Assembly (NCBI GenBank): GCA_964610505.1
Contig: CAZSXU010000012.1
Location: 46,007 to 110,006 of the forward strand
DNA from: CAZSXU01 sp964610505
GTDB lineage: Bacteria; Arandabacterota; Arandabacteria; JAGLYR01
DNA: 64,000 nucleotides
Reading direction: 5' to 3'
The notes beneath the pieces are model-generated. The model saw nothing but the letters and a program-made list of their open reading frames with translations. It searched no databases and was not told where the DNA came from. The position numbers were made by a program, and so were the translations under genes. Below, piece by piece: positions 22,991-31,732 of this stretch (position 1 is the stretch's first letter; each line of letters opens with the position of its first letter).

Positions 22991-23030
22991 GTGGATGAAA
23001 ACAGGTGACTGTCCCTATGGGGGGACACCC
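22991..23030. repeat. REP palindrome 4
   Basis: Head GTGGATGAAAACA, then GGTGACTGTCCC, a short loop and GGGACACC. Same orientation and head as copies 3, 5 and 6. Confidence 0.8.
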
Positions 23031-23043
23031 CGTGTGGGGGAAC

Positions 23044-23084
23044 GCGGATGAAAAGGGGTGACTGTCCCTATGAGGAGACAGTCA
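23044..23084. repeat. REP palindrome 5, overlapping a gene end
   Basis: Head GCGGATGAAAAGG, then GGTGACTGTCCC, with GACAGTCA completing the dyad TGACTGTC/GACAGTCA. The complement of TCA at 23082-23084 is the stop codon of the membrane protein gene on the minus strand, so this REP supplies that gene's stop. Confidence 0.8.
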
Positions 23085-24800
23085 TTGGACAGCGTAGACG
23101 ATGATCCCGGGCTCATCCAGATCCAGCCGTCTCAGCCAGGGAAGTTGCGAAAGCCCGTCCATCGTCTGCACGTGCCAGGGTTCCGGTCCCAGCGAGGCAT
23201 GCAGGAAGATGTAGCGCACGCGATGGCGCTGGAGAAAACCGTAGTCGGAGGCTGCTCGGGACCACTCGTCGAAGAATGCATCGGCGCCAACGGGAGTTCT
23301 GGCCACCAGACCATTCACAATCCGTTTCCCATGAGTCGTCTGGTAGTACATGTCCTGGAGGGCCACCGTCCATCCCTTGAAGGGAAGTCCGAGTACCGTG
23401 TAGTCATCGTCGTCCTCTGCCACCTCCTCGAAGAAGTGAGGGACTGGCATACCTCCACCGGGAACGGGCGCGCCCCAGAGCTCCACCAACAGAACGGTGA
23501 AGACGAGAGAAACCCATCCCATCTTCCGCCATCTCGAAGCGCGGAGCATCTTGCACCCGAGGAGATCCCTGAAACCGAAGGCGCCCAGGACGGAGACCGA
23601 GCACGTCACGAGCACGGCAATGCGTGAAGGCACCCGGGCGTGGGAGATCAACGGGATGTCCTGGATCAACCAGCGATAGGGAAGCCATCCGGACTGCCCG
23701 ATGGACCGCCCGGCGATTTGAAGAGTGGGCCCCAGAGAGAGAACGAAGGCGACTAGACCCACGATGGCCCACGCCAGGCGGTCCCCCCCGGCTCGACGCC
23801 TCCCCCAGACCCCGTACGCCGCCAGCGCAATCACAACGAGTCCCAGGCTTACGGTGTTCTCGTAGACGTTTCCCCCCAGACTCCTATAGTACGGAGCCAC
23901 CCACTTCAGAAACAACGGCTGGTTTGAGGAAGGAACAACGTAGGCCAGCAGGTCTGCAGAGTAGGCTTCCTGGCGCCCGGGATTCATGAAATCGGTTCCT
24001 TCGACGACTGCCTTCACCATCGGCATGACCGCCGGCGATATCACCGCAAGGGCAACCAAACCGAGAAGCAGCGACCCCAATACTGCGCTCCGTACGTGCT
24101 TTGGCCGCCCTGATTGAAACAGCCAGACCAGCCCGATGAGTGCCACGGCCATGGAAGTGTACAACAGGTAGTACCAACAGCAGAGGCCCGTAATACCCAA
24201 GAACAGACCGGCAAGCGCCGGATCGACGAGCCCTCCTCTCCTGCGCCAACGGATGAGGAAAAGAAACGTGAACGGGATGAAATGGATGCTGGCCGTGTTC
24301 AAGTCCACCATCGCGCGCGAGAAGTGATACGGAGAAAAACCGAAGGCGATACCAGCGAAGATCGCAGCGATGCGGTTACCCGTCAGGGAGTAAGCAAGAA
24401 GATAGGCACCCCAACCGCCCAGAATGAACCCCAGCAGGATCATGGCGTTGTATGCGCCGGTCAATCCCAGGAACGACTGAAAGGGTATGGACAGCACCGA
24501 GTTCGCCAGGGAGAGAGTATGGAAGGCCAGCGTCACACCGACCGGGTAGTACAGGAAGTCTGTGTAGAACACCGACAGGCTTGGATCCAGGATGGCTTTC
24601 TTGACCCACCACAGAGTCCAGAGGAAGCAGAAACTGTCTCCGCCGACTCCGGCGATATGAGTCCGCAGGTGAAAGACGAGAGGAAGCGTCATAACCAGGG
24701 TGAGCAGGACGAATCCCAGAAGCACCGTAAGGTGTAACCACCCCGACCTGCTTCGCCCAGGGGCACGGTTCTGATCTGAGCCGAGTTCAATCGTATCCAT
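23082..24800 (-). CDS. Polytopic membrane glycosyltransferase-like protein (GT-C fold)
   Basis: A 572-residue inner-membrane protein with about eleven hydrophobic helices. The first, LLGFVLLTLVMTLPLVFHL, is followed by an acidic periplasmic loop (AGVGGDSFCFLWTLWW) with the Asp that GT-C lipid-linked sugar transferases use. A soluble C-terminal part of about 120 residues ends the protein. It resembles the YfhO/PMT-like unclassified transferases of envelope glycan pathways; no donor or acceptor can be named. It is a single gene with its own promoter (24858-24886). The stop lies in a REP element. Confidence 0.65.
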   Translation of the reverse strand: MDTIELGSDQNRAPGRSRSGWLHLTVLLGFVLLTLVMTLPLVFHLRTHIAGVGGDSFCFLWTLWWVKKAILDPSLSVFYTDFLYYPVGVTLAFHTLSLANSVLSIPFQSFLGLTGAYNAMILLGFILGGWGAYLLAYSLTGNRIAAIFAGIAFGFSPYHFSRAMVDLNTASIHFIPFTFLFLIRWRRRGGLVDPALAGLFLGITGLCCWYYLLYTSMAVALIGLVWLFQSGRPKHVRSAVLGSLLLGLVALAVISPAVMPMVKAVVEGTDFMNPGRQEAYSADLLAYVVPSSNQPLFLKWVAPYYRSLGGNVYENTVSLGLVVIALAAYGVWGRRRAGGDRLAWAIVGLVAFVLSLGPTLQIAGRSIGQSGWLPYRWLIQDIPLISHARVPSRIAVLVTCSVSVLGAFGFRDLLGCKMLRASRWRKMGWVSLVFTVLLVELWGAPVPGGGMPVPHFFEEVAEDDDDYTVLGLPFKGWTVALQDMYYQTTHGKRIVNGLVARTPVGADAFFDEWSRAASDYGFLQRHRVRYIFLHASLGPEPWHVQTMDGLSQLPWLRRLDLDEPGIIVYAVQ

Positions 24801-24857
24801 GCGACCGTACCCCGCTGTGCCGAGAGCGTTGTGGTGTTTCGAGGTTCTTCCGAAGGC

Positions 24858-24886
24858 ATCATACGCGGTTGACAGTTTTCAGACAA
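24858..24886 (-). promoter_or_regulatory. Promoter of the membrane glycosyltransferase-like gene
   Basis: Read on the minus strand: TTGTCT, 17 bases, TATGAT. The predicted start of transcription is about 50 bases before ATG 24800. Confidence 0.65.
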
Positions 24887-24995
24887 TCGCGGATTTCCCA
24901 TGCGACAAGGGGAGGCAGAAGTCACGCTGATCCACGGGAAGAATGCCCGGGATTCGACTGACCACCCTGGTATGCGGTCCTCTGCGTGAGAGAAG

Positions 24996-25035
24996 GTGGA
25001 TGAAAAGGGGTGACTGTCCCTTCAGGGGGACACCC
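24996..25035. repeat. REP palindrome 6
   Basis: Head GTGGATGAAAAGG, GGTGACTGTCCC, loop TTCAG, GGGGACACCC. It lies between divergent genes, 2 kb from the transposase. Confidence 0.8.
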
Positions 25036-25044
25036 GGGATTCGA

Positions 25045-25073
25045 TTGACCGCATCGAGCGACGTCCGTATCTT
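25045..25073 (+). promoter_or_regulatory. Promoter placed for a leaderless transcript
   Basis: TTGACC, 17 bases, TATCTT, ending only five bases before ATG 25079. No ribosome site lies upstream of that ATG, so the mRNA may begin at the start codon. Confidence 0.5.
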
Positions 25074-25078
25074 GTTAT

Positions 25079-27499
25079 ATGAACGCCTGTTGGAGAAACA
25101 TACGGCGAGTGGGCGGATGCATTTTCTTGATCACATGCGTCGCATTTTCCGCTTGCTCCTGTGGACACCAGGACGAACCGGTTCATCACCCTGTCGATTC
25201 TCTCACCCCCCAGGAGATTGCCATGCTGCCTCCCGACGGAGGTCCGGAGCACAACCGTCTGATCCACGAAAACAGTCCGTATCTTCTCCAGCACGCGCGG
25301 AACCCGGTGGACTGGTACCCCTGGGGCGAGGAGGCATTCGAGCGGGCGAAGAAGGAAGACAAGCCCATCTTTCTCTCCATCGGCTACTCCACCTGCCACT
25401 GGTGTCACGTGATGGAGCGGGAGTCGTTCGAGAATGAAGAGATCGCAAAGGTCCTCAATGAGCACTTCATTCCGATCAAGGTCGATCGCGAAGAACGGCC
25501 GGATATCGACGAAATCTATATGAATGCTACGCAGATCATGACCGGATCCGGAGGCTGGCCGAACTCGGTATGGCTCACCCCGGACGGGCGCCCCTGGTTT
25601 GCAGGAACCTACTTTCCGCCAGAAGATCGTTTCGGCCGACGGGGATTCAAGAAGGTTCTCCTTGCACTGTCGGAATTCTGGACCACGAGCCGGGAGGACG
25701 TGGAGAAGCAGGCCGCCCAGCTTGCCGAGGCCATGCAACCATTCGCCTCCGGCACGACCGTTGCCGGAACCGGACCGCTCTCTCGAATTCCGGTCGACCA
25801 GGCCATCGCATCCCTTCGATCATCCTTCGATGAAAATCGGGGCGGCTTCGGCGGCGCGCCGAAATTCCCCCCTCATGGATCACTCCGCCTGCTTCTTCAT
25901 GAGGTCAGACGGACCGGAGACACATCGCTTTTCCGGATGGTGGCCCGGACTCTCGATGCCATGGCGGCCGGTGGAGTCCGGGATCACGTCGGCGGCGGGT
26001 TCCATCGCTACTCCACCGACGAGCACTGGTTCCTGCCTCACTTCGAGAAGATGCTTTACGACAACGCCCAGCTATCCCGGGTATATGTCGATGCCTTCCT
26101 TGTCATGGAAGATCCCGGGTATCGAGCCGTTGCCGAAGAAACCTACGATTGGGTCCTTAGGGAAATGACGGCGGAGGAGGGAGGATTCTACTCGGCGCTT
26201 GATGCCGACAGTGAGGGCGAGGAGGGAAAGTTCTATCTGTGGAGCCGGGAGGAGATTCTCTCCGTCCTCGGCGAGGAGCGCGGCGATCTCTTCTGTCACG
26301 CGTACGGCGTCGAAGACGTCGGCAACTACCGGGACGAGGCGACCGGGCATGCACCGGGTACGAATATCCTCTATCTGCCGAAGTCTCTGGAGACAACCGC
26401 CGAGGTCGAGCAGACGAGCGTCGATGATCTCCGCTCACAGCTGGCGGAGGACCGGAAGATGCTACTCGGCATCCGCGAAAAACGGATCTGGCCCCATCTC
26501 GATGACAAGGTGCTCACCTCCTGGAACGGTCTCATGATCGGGAGTCTCGCCTACGGCGGGCATCATCTTGAGAGGCCCGAGTACGTCTCGGCGGCGGAGA
26601 GGGCGGCGACCTTCATCCTGACTCGTATGCGCGAGGGCGAACGGCTCCTTCGCTCATTCAGAAACGACCGCGCCGACGTGGCGGCGTATCTGGACGATTA
26701 TGCCTTCCTGGCCGATGGACTCCTGGATCTCCATGCCGTTACGGGGAACACGCGCTATCTCGACGAGGCGACGGCCCTCATGAACACGCTCGTCGAGCAT
26801 TATCATGACGAGGCCGAAGGTGGATTCTTCTTCGTGGCGAACGATCATGAAAGTCTTATAACCCGCTCCAAGAATCCGCTCGACAAGGCAATCCCGTCCG
26901 GTAATGGCGTGGCTGCAGGAGTGCTGGTGCGGCTGGCCGAGCTGACCGGAGATGACGAGTACCGGAATCTGGCCCGCAGGACGCTCGAGACATTCCAGGG
27001 TTTCATGGAGCGCGCGCCCCGGGGAACCGAGAGACTCATTCAGGTGACAGCCGAGTACCTGGATCTCGGATCCCCGTCCAGGGGGAAGAGTCGCGTCGCC
27101 GCAGCCATCACCCCTCCGGCGGAGACCGTTCGGCCCGGGGACGAGGTTCATCTGGATCTGCGGATCACGGTCGATGAAGGCTGGCACATCAACTCGCACG
27201 CGCCACTCCAGGACTATCTGGTTCCGACGTCGGTCACTCTCAAGGACAATCCGGCGGCCCGCGTCGGAAACATCACGTATCCCGAAGGAACATCGATGAC
27301 CTTCGAGTTCAGTTCCGAACCGCTGTCCATCTACAAAGGCGAGATTGCGATCCAGATCCCCATCGAAATCGCTTCGACTGCAACCGAGGGAGTCGTTGAT
27401 CTATCTTTCAATCTTCAGATCCAACCCTGCAATGAAAGTGCCTGTTCCGCTCCGGAAACACTTGTGCTCTCCGTTCCCGTGGATGTAGTGTTGCAATAG
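25079..27499 (+). CDS. YyaL/SPATA20 thioredoxin-domain protein fused to a DsbD-alpha-like domain
   Basis: An 806-residue exported protein. A signal peptide with lipobox-like Cys (about C26) precedes a DUF255 thioredoxin domain with the active site STCHWCHVM (C106, C109). An (alpha/alpha)6-barrel follows (about 230-650: GGAPKFPPHGS, HFEKMLYDNAQL, PSGNGVAAG). The last 110 residues match the N-terminal DsbD/DsbC-like fold (GDEVHLDLRITVDEGWHIN, then CNESACSAPETL with two Cys). YyaL proteins are usually cytoplasmic and lack the last domain, so an exported form with a reductase-partner domain is unusual. Substrate unknown. Confidence 0.85.
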   Translation: MNACWRNIRRVGGCIFLITCVAFSACSCGHQDEPVHHPVDSLTPQEIAMLPPDGGPEHNRLIHENSPYLLQHARNPVDWYPWGEEAFERAKKEDKPIFLSIGYSTCHWCHVMERESFENEEIAKVLNEHFIPIKVDREERPDIDEIYMNATQIMTGSGGWPNSVWLTPDGRPWFAGTYFPPEDRFGRRGFKKVLLALSEFWTTSREDVEKQAAQLAEAMQPFASGTTVAGTGPLSRIPVDQAIASLRSSFDENRGGFGGAPKFPPHGSLRLLLHEVRRTGDTSLFRMVARTLDAMAAGGVRDHVGGGFHRYSTDEHWFLPHFEKMLYDNAQLSRVYVDAFLVMEDPGYRAVAEETYDWVLREMTAEEGGFYSALDADSEGEEGKFYLWSREEILSVLGEERGDLFCHAYGVEDVGNYRDEATGHAPGTNILYLPKSLETTAEVEQTSVDDLRSQLAEDRKMLLGIREKRIWPHLDDKVLTSWNGLMIGSLAYGGHHLERPEYVSAAERAATFILTRMREGERLLRSFRNDRADVAAYLDDYAFLADGLLDLHAVTGNTRYLDEATALMNTLVEHYHDEAEGGFFFVANDHESLITRSKNPLDKAIPSGNGVAAGVLVRLAELTGDDEYRNLARRTLETFQGFMERAPRGTERLIQVTAEYLDLGSPSRGKSRVAAAITPPAETVRPGDEVHLDLRITVDEGWHINSHAPLQDYLVPTSVTLKDNPAARVGNITYPEGTSMTFEFSSEPLSIYKGEIAIQIPIEIASTATEGVVDLSFNLQIQPCNESACSAPETLVLSVPVDVVLQ

Positions 27500-27502
27500 T
27501 CC

Positions 27503-27530
27503 TCATCTGCGTAATCTGCGGATAGGATCT
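27503..27530. repeat. Short copy of the CTGCGTAATCTGCGG repeat
   Basis: ATCTGCGTAATCTGCGGATAGG just after the stop at 27499. It is one module of the mosaic family described at 36501-36780. Confidence 0.6.
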
Positions 27531-27567
27531 CGGCCGTTGTTGTTCACTTCATTGCCAGGGATCGAGA

Positions 27568-28809
27568 ATGAAAGACCAGATCCTCCGATTCATCGCCTCC
27601 CAGCGTGAGGGCATTCTGGCGTTCACCGAAGCGCTGGTCCGGGTTCCTACGGAGAACCCTCCGGGGCGAAACTACCGCGAGTGCGTCGAGCTCCTCGAGG
27701 ACCACCTCCAGCGGATGGGATTGTCTCCCACCGTGATCGAAGTGCCCCCGCCCGGAGGGGGAACCGGAGAGACGAAGAGCGATACCGAATCCTATCCCCG
27801 CTACTGTGTTCTGGCCGGTTACGGGACCGGCGAACGCATTCTCTACTTCCATGGTCACTACGATGTCGTACCGGCCGGCAGCGAGGCTCAGTTTGCCCCG
27901 AGGGTGGAGAACGACAGACTCTATGGGCGAGGGACGGCCGACATGAAGAGCGGGCTTGCGGCCATGATCTATGCCGTCGAAGCGCTCCAGGCCTGTGAGG
28001 TCGATCTCGATGGGCGGATCGGTCTGGTGATTGTCCCCGACGAAGAGACGGGCGGATGGGGTGGCGCCAAGTGGTTGAGCGAGTCCGGACTCCTCGGGCG
28101 GAACGGGATCGGGATGTTGATGCCTGAACCGACGGGCGGCGTCATCTGGAATGCGAATCGCGGAGCGCTCTCTTTGAAGCTGACGGTGAAAGGGAAGACG
28201 GCGCATGTTGGGCTCCAGCACGAAGGAATCAATGCCTTCGAACGGATGCTGGTGATTGTCGGTGCCCTGGCCCATCTGAAGTCAGAGGTCGAGGAGAGGA
28301 GAACCGAATTCCGGATTGAGCCTGACGAGGCGAGACGCTCCATCCTGATGATGGGCGGGCGTCTTGAGGGCGGCGTCGGATTCAACACGGTTCCTGCCAA
28401 ATGTTCCTTCACCGTGGACCGGCGAATCAATCCGGAAGAGGATCTGGAAACGGAGAAACAGCGCCTGTTCGATCTCTTCAACTTGATCCGCCGTGAGGGA
28501 ATCAACCTCGAGGTGGAGATTCTGCAGGAGGGGGAGTCGGGTGGACTCGAAGAGGATCATCCCTTCGGCCGGGAGTTCGCTGCCGTGGTCGAGGATATTC
28601 GCGGCGATCCCCCGCGCTTCGAACTGTGCCCGGGTCTTCTCGAGACCCGATTCTACCGCGCTCTTGGAATCCCCGCGCTGTCCTACGGCCCCGGACTCCT
28701 CAGCGTCTCCCACGGTCCGGAAGAATACGTCGAGATCGAGAGAATCTCCGAGTGCGCCGCGGTTTACGCCCTCGCAGCCGTGCGGCTGCTGACAAACCGG
28801 TATTCGTAA
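27568..28809 (+). CDS. M20-family metallopeptidase (ArgE/DapE-type deacylase)
   Basis: A 413-residue zinc hydrolase. Metal and catalytic motifs are clear: FHGHYDVVPAG (His, Asp), YGRGTADMKSG, PDEETGGWGG (catalytic Glu and ligand Glu), PEPTG, and the late His in LSVSHGPEEYVE. The insert at 190-310 is the usual dimerisation lid. Family members remove acyl groups from ornithine, diaminopimelate or dipeptides; the true substrate cannot be read from the sequence. The ribosome site is weak (AGGGA). It stands alone between the YyaL-like gene and the convergent zinc cluster. Confidence 0.88.
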   Translation: MKDQILRFIASQREGILAFTEALVRVPTENPPGRNYRECVELLEDHLQRMGLSPTVIEVPPPGGGTGETKSDTESYPRYCVLAGYGTGERILYFHGHYDVVPAGSEAQFAPRVENDRLYGRGTADMKSGLAAMIYAVEALQACEVDLDGRIGLVIVPDEETGGWGGAKWLSESGLLGRNGIGMLMPEPTGGVIWNANRGALSLKLTVKGKTAHVGLQHEGINAFERMLVIVGALAHLKSEVEERRTEFRIEPDEARRSILMMGGRLEGGVGFNTVPAKCSFTVDRRINPEEDLETEKQRLFDLFNLIRREGINLEVEILQEGESGGLEEDHPFGREFAAVVEDIRGDPPRFELCPGLLETRFYRALGIPALSYGPGLLSVSHGPEEYVEIERISECAAVYALAAVRLLTNRYS

Positions 28810-28924
28810 TTCGATATTCGCAATTGGTTGTCGGTGAACACCATCGGAAAGATCGAGCGTCCACCACGAAGAGCACGAAGGACACAGAGGCGAATGCCAA
28901 TCGCCGGCGACATGTTCCCCTGTC

Positions 28925-28946
28925 AAATCTGCGCCATCTGTGGCTA
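28925..28946. repeat. Short copy of the ATCTGYG repeat near a convergent gene pair
   Basis: AAATCTGCGCCATCTGTGGCT, a diverged module of the mosaic repeat family. The region 28810-28965 also has the GAGCACGAAGGACACAGAGG word often found with it. Nothing coding was seen. Confidence 0.5.
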
Positions 28947-28965
28947 GAGATCTGGAGTTTCAATC

Positions 28966-29787
28966 TTAATCCAAATCCAACGCTTCCAGCTCCTCCTCAT
29001 CCATGCCGAAGTAATGCCCGATCTCGTGGTACACGGTGATGGTAATCTGGTCGGAGACTTCTTCGGCGTTGGCCGATTCTCTCTCGATGTTCCGCTGGAA
29101 GAGGTGGATGACGTCGGGCAGCGTGGGAGGGGCCTGCGCGGACTCGCGTTCGGGGAGCGGAATGCCCGTGTAGAGACCGAGCAGGGAAGGCGAGAGCGGA
29201 GGATCGCTCATCTCGAGAACGTCTCTCGGTGGCACGGGCTCGACGACGATGGCGAGGTTCTCGCGAAGAGCCCGAAGGAACTCTTCGGGAAGATCCTCGA
29301 CCGCCCGGTCCGCGATGTCCTGGAATGCGGATACTTTCATCCGGGGAATCGGCGGGAAGGATTCGGGATCGAGTTCCGTTGCAAGAGCGGAGAGACGATC
29401 GCTTTCGTCAAGATGTTCATCTCTCTCCGCCAGGCAGCTCAGAAGGTCATACATGTCCGCCCGCGCCGAGTCCTCCAGGTCCGGATGTCCGAGCGCTCGA
29501 GTCGCCAGGTCATGAGCACTCTTGAAATCCAGTGTCTCGTAGAGTGCCAGGGCCATCGCACCCATGCAGTCGGTGGAATTCGGGGCCAGCTCCAACGCTT
29601 TCCGATAGGACGCAAACCCGCGCTCTACATCCCCGCCCGCCCAGAGCGTGTCGCCTCGAAGAAGATGGAAGGAGGGCTCCGAGGTGAATTGCCGTTCAAC
29701 CGTCTCCAATTTCTTCTTTGCCTCTGCGATCTCGCCGGCGGCGATCATCCGGGCAATGGACGGTGCGGTATCTTCCCAGGTGGTCAT
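28966..29787 (-). CDS. TPR protein with a C-terminal minimal zincin (DUF1025-type metallopeptidase)
   Basis: A 273-residue protein. Residues about 10-150 are TPR-like helical repeats (LLRGDTLWAGGDVERGFASYRKALELAPNS). Residues 165-273 are a minimal zincin with HEIGH in ITITVYHEIGHYFGMDEEEL. DUF1025 proteins are normally about 120-residue stand-alone peptidases, so the TPR fusion is uncommon. The ATG overlaps the ZnuB stop (ATGA), showing translational coupling to a zinc permease. It may need, or report on, zinc; that role is inferred. No signal peptide was seen. Confidence 0.85.
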   Translation of the reverse strand: MTTWEDTAPSIARMIAAGEIAEAKKKLETVERQFTSEPSFHLLRGDTLWAGGDVERGFASYRKALELAPNSTDCMGAMALALYETLDFKSAHDLATRALGHPDLEDSARADMYDLLSCLAERDEHLDESDRLSALATELDPESFPPIPRMKVSAFQDIADRAVEDLPEEFLRALRENLAIVVEPVPPRDVLEMSDPPLSPSLLGLYTGIPLPERESAQAPPTLPDVIHLFQRNIERESANAEEVSDQITITVYHEIGHYFGMDEEELEALDLD

Positions 29788-30638
29788 CGGATGGTCCTCT
29801 CCTCGGGGTTGGGGGTCTCAACGGAATTGTGACGCGGCCGGGTGAAACGACCGAAGACCATTGCCAGAAAGAACAGGAACGACGCCACTGCGACGATCGT
29901 GGCACCGGAGGCAAGATCGGCGTAGTAGGAGACAATGAGTCCCCCGATTGTGGAAATGAGCCCTGTGGCGATCGAAAGAGCCAGAGCTCGGCCGTAGCGC
30001 CGGGTGATCTGAAGGGCCGTAGCGCCGGGAATCACCAGAAGGGCCGAGACAAGAACGATCCCGATCACCTTAATGCTGATCACCACGGCCAGGGCGAGCA
30101 GCGTCAGGAGGAGGTGGTCGAGAAACACGACGGGAATCCCGCTGGCCCGGGCGATATCCCGGTCGAACGCCGTGAAGAGCATCTCCTTGAACAACAACAC
30201 GATGAAAATGAGAATCACGGCCGCCAGGGTCGAAGTCAAAACGAGATCCGCGTGGGTGACCGCCAGGATGCTGCCGAACAGATAGCCGAAGAGATCCACG
30301 TTGTACCGGTTCGAGAGACCAATGAAGATAATGCCGAGCGCCATCGCCAGGGAGAAGAAGATACCGATCGTGGCGTCGACGCCGATCCTCCCCCGGCGGC
30401 TCACGACACCGATGGCGTTGGCTACGCCCACGGCGAAGGGGATCGCCATTGCCGTCGGGGAAACCCCCAGCAGGGCGCCGAGCGCAACGCCTCCGAAGGC
30501 GGAGTGAGAAACACCGACGCCGATGAAGGAAAGATTTCGCAGAACGACGAAAAAGGAAATCGCCGCCAGTACGGTGCTCAGGATCGCACCCGCGGTGAGT
30601 GCCCGTTGCATGAATTCCAGTGAGAGGATCTCGGCCAT
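29784..30638 (-). CDS. znuB: Zinc/manganese ABC transporter permease (ZnuB family)
   Basis: A 284-residue inner-membrane permease of the ABC-3 family with about eight to nine helices (FIGVGVSHSAFGGVALG is the conserved first loop; GIVLVSALLVIPGATAL the later signature). It moves metal delivered by the binding protein at 31733-32635 using the ATPase at 30916-31719. A 277-base stretch with repeats separates it from the ATPase gene, although the three belong together. The four-base overlap with the zincin gene couples them. Zinc is preferred over manganese because the binding protein has a His-rich loop. Confidence 0.92.
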   Translation of the reverse strand: MAEILSLEFMQRALTAGAILSTVLAAISFFVVLRNLSFIGVGVSHSAFGGVALGALLGVSPTAMAIPFAVGVANAIGVVSRRGRIGVDATIGIFFSLAMALGIIFIGLSNRYNVDLFGYLFGSILAVTHADLVLTSTLAAVILIFIVLLFKEMLFTAFDRDIARASGIPVVFLDHLLLTLLALAVVISIKVIGIVLVSALLVIPGATALQITRRYGRALALSIATGLISTIGGLIVSYYADLASGATIVAVASFLFFLAMVFGRFTRPRHNSVETPNPEERTIR

Positions 30639-30652
30639 GCTAACCCCAAAAG

Positions 30653-30684
30653 CCTTCCGCAGATCACGCAGATTACGCAGATGA
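30653..30684. repeat. CGCAGATT repeat between znuC and znuB
   Basis: CCGCAGATCACGCAGATTACG then CAGATG: three tandem CGCAGAT words, a module of the mosaic family. Confidence 0.65.
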
Positions 30685-30705
30685 GGGCTCTGTGGCCGAA
30701 AGCCC

Positions 30706-30757
30706 GTGGTGAGGGACAGTCAACGTAGTGACAGTCCCTTCACCACGATCTTCCGGC
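30706..30757. repeat. Diverged REP-like hairpin
   Basis: GTGGTGAGGGACAGTCA faces TGACAGTCCCTTCACCAC; the outer arms GTGGTGA and TCACCAC pair, and GGGAC pairs with GTCCC. It shares GGGACAGTCA with the REP family but in a rearranged order. Confidence 0.5.
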
Positions 30758-30819
30758 CGGTGCCATCAGCAAAAAGACACCTCTCTTACAGTTGCGTCTC
30801 TCGGTCTTGCTCCAATTGT

Positions 30820-30884
30820 AGGAGGCGAATCCCTTTGCCGATCCCAGGCGACCGCTACGCGGTCGGGGAAAGGATTCCCCTCCT
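30820..30884. repeat. 65-bp palindromic repeat between znuC and znuB
   Basis: Outer arms AGGAGGCGAATCC (30820-30832) and GGATTCCCCTCCT (30872-30884) pair with one mismatch. The centre is a perfect CGACCGC-TAC-GCGGTCG hairpin (30849-30865). No T-run. With the two repeats before it, this accounts for most of the gap between the ATPase and permease genes. Confidence 0.6.
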
Positions 30885-30915
30885 AGAGTGAGTCTGGAAG
30901 CTCCTCGCCCTTTCG

Positions 30916-31719
30916 TCAACGTTCTTCCTCACAGGTCTTGCACTTCGGATCGTGGACCATCACCTGCAGTCCGGTCCCGTACGTGCGCTCGAGGATCTCG
31001 CGATTCAGACAGCCGTCGGGCTCGCCGTGGTAATGAATCGTCCGGTTGAGACAGGCGATCTGATCGGTATGTGCCGTGATCACTCCGATGTCGTGAGAAA
31101 CCATGATCACCGCAAGACCGAGTCGATCGCGCAGTTCTTCAAGCAGTCGATAGAAACTCTCCTGTCCCACGGTGTCGATGCCCGTGGAGGGCTCGTCGAG
31201 GAGTAGAAGATCCGGATCCGCGACCAGCGCTCGGGCAATGCTGACCCGCTGTTGTTGACCTCCGGAGAGAGTCCCGAAGGATTGATCCGCCTGATCGGCC
31301 ATGCCGATGAGATCCAGAATCTCCGCGGCCCTCTTCCGGTCACCTGGCCCCGGTCGTCGAAACAACCCCAGGCGGCTGTAACGTCCCATGAGTACCACGT
31401 CCATGGCGGTCACGGGAAACGCTCTGTGGGCCAGGGAGATCTGGGGTAGATAGCCGATTCGAGAACGGTCCTTTCCCAGCTCGCCGGGTGGTTTGCCGAG
31501 GACGCGGACCTCGCCCTTCTCGGGTGTGATGAGTCCCAGGATGATCCGGATGAGCGTGGTCTTGCCGCCTCCGTTGGGACCCACGATACCGAAGATGGAC
31601 CCGGCCGGGCAGGTGAGAGAAGCGTTTCGAATCACCCAGGTCCGGTCGTAGCGCGACCACACCCCGCGGAGCTCAACCACGGGTGTTCCGTTGGTTTTGT
31701 CCTTCGTCTCCGATTCCAA
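30916..31719 (-). CDS. znuC: Zinc/manganese ABC transporter ATPase (ZnuC family)
   Basis: A 267-residue ATPase: Walker A GPNGGGKTT (usually GPNGAGKTT), Q-loop YLPQIS, signature LSGGQQQRVSIARAL, Walker B LLLLDEPSTGID and switch MVSHDIG. The C-terminus has CKTC, a possible metal site. TTG 31719 is the likely start: GGAAGGG lies seven bases upstream and the preceding gene's stop falls in that site. It is 13 bases downstream of the binding-protein gene. Repeats separate it from the permease gene, so expression of the permease may differ. Confidence 0.93.
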   Translation of the reverse strand: MESETKDKTNGTPVVELRGVWSRYDRTWVIRNASLTCPAGSIFGIVGPNGGGKTTLIRIILGLITPEKGEVRVLGKPPGELGKDRSRIGYLPQISLAHRAFPVTAMDVVLMGRYSRLGLFRRPGPGDRKRAAEILDLIGMADQADQSFGTLSGGQQQRVSIARALVADPDLLLLDEPSTGIDTVGQESFYRLLEELRDRLGLAVIMVSHDIGVITAHTDQIACLNRTIHYHGEPDGCLNREILERTYGTGLQVMVHDPKCKTCEEER

Positions 31720-31732
31720 AGGGACGCCCTTC

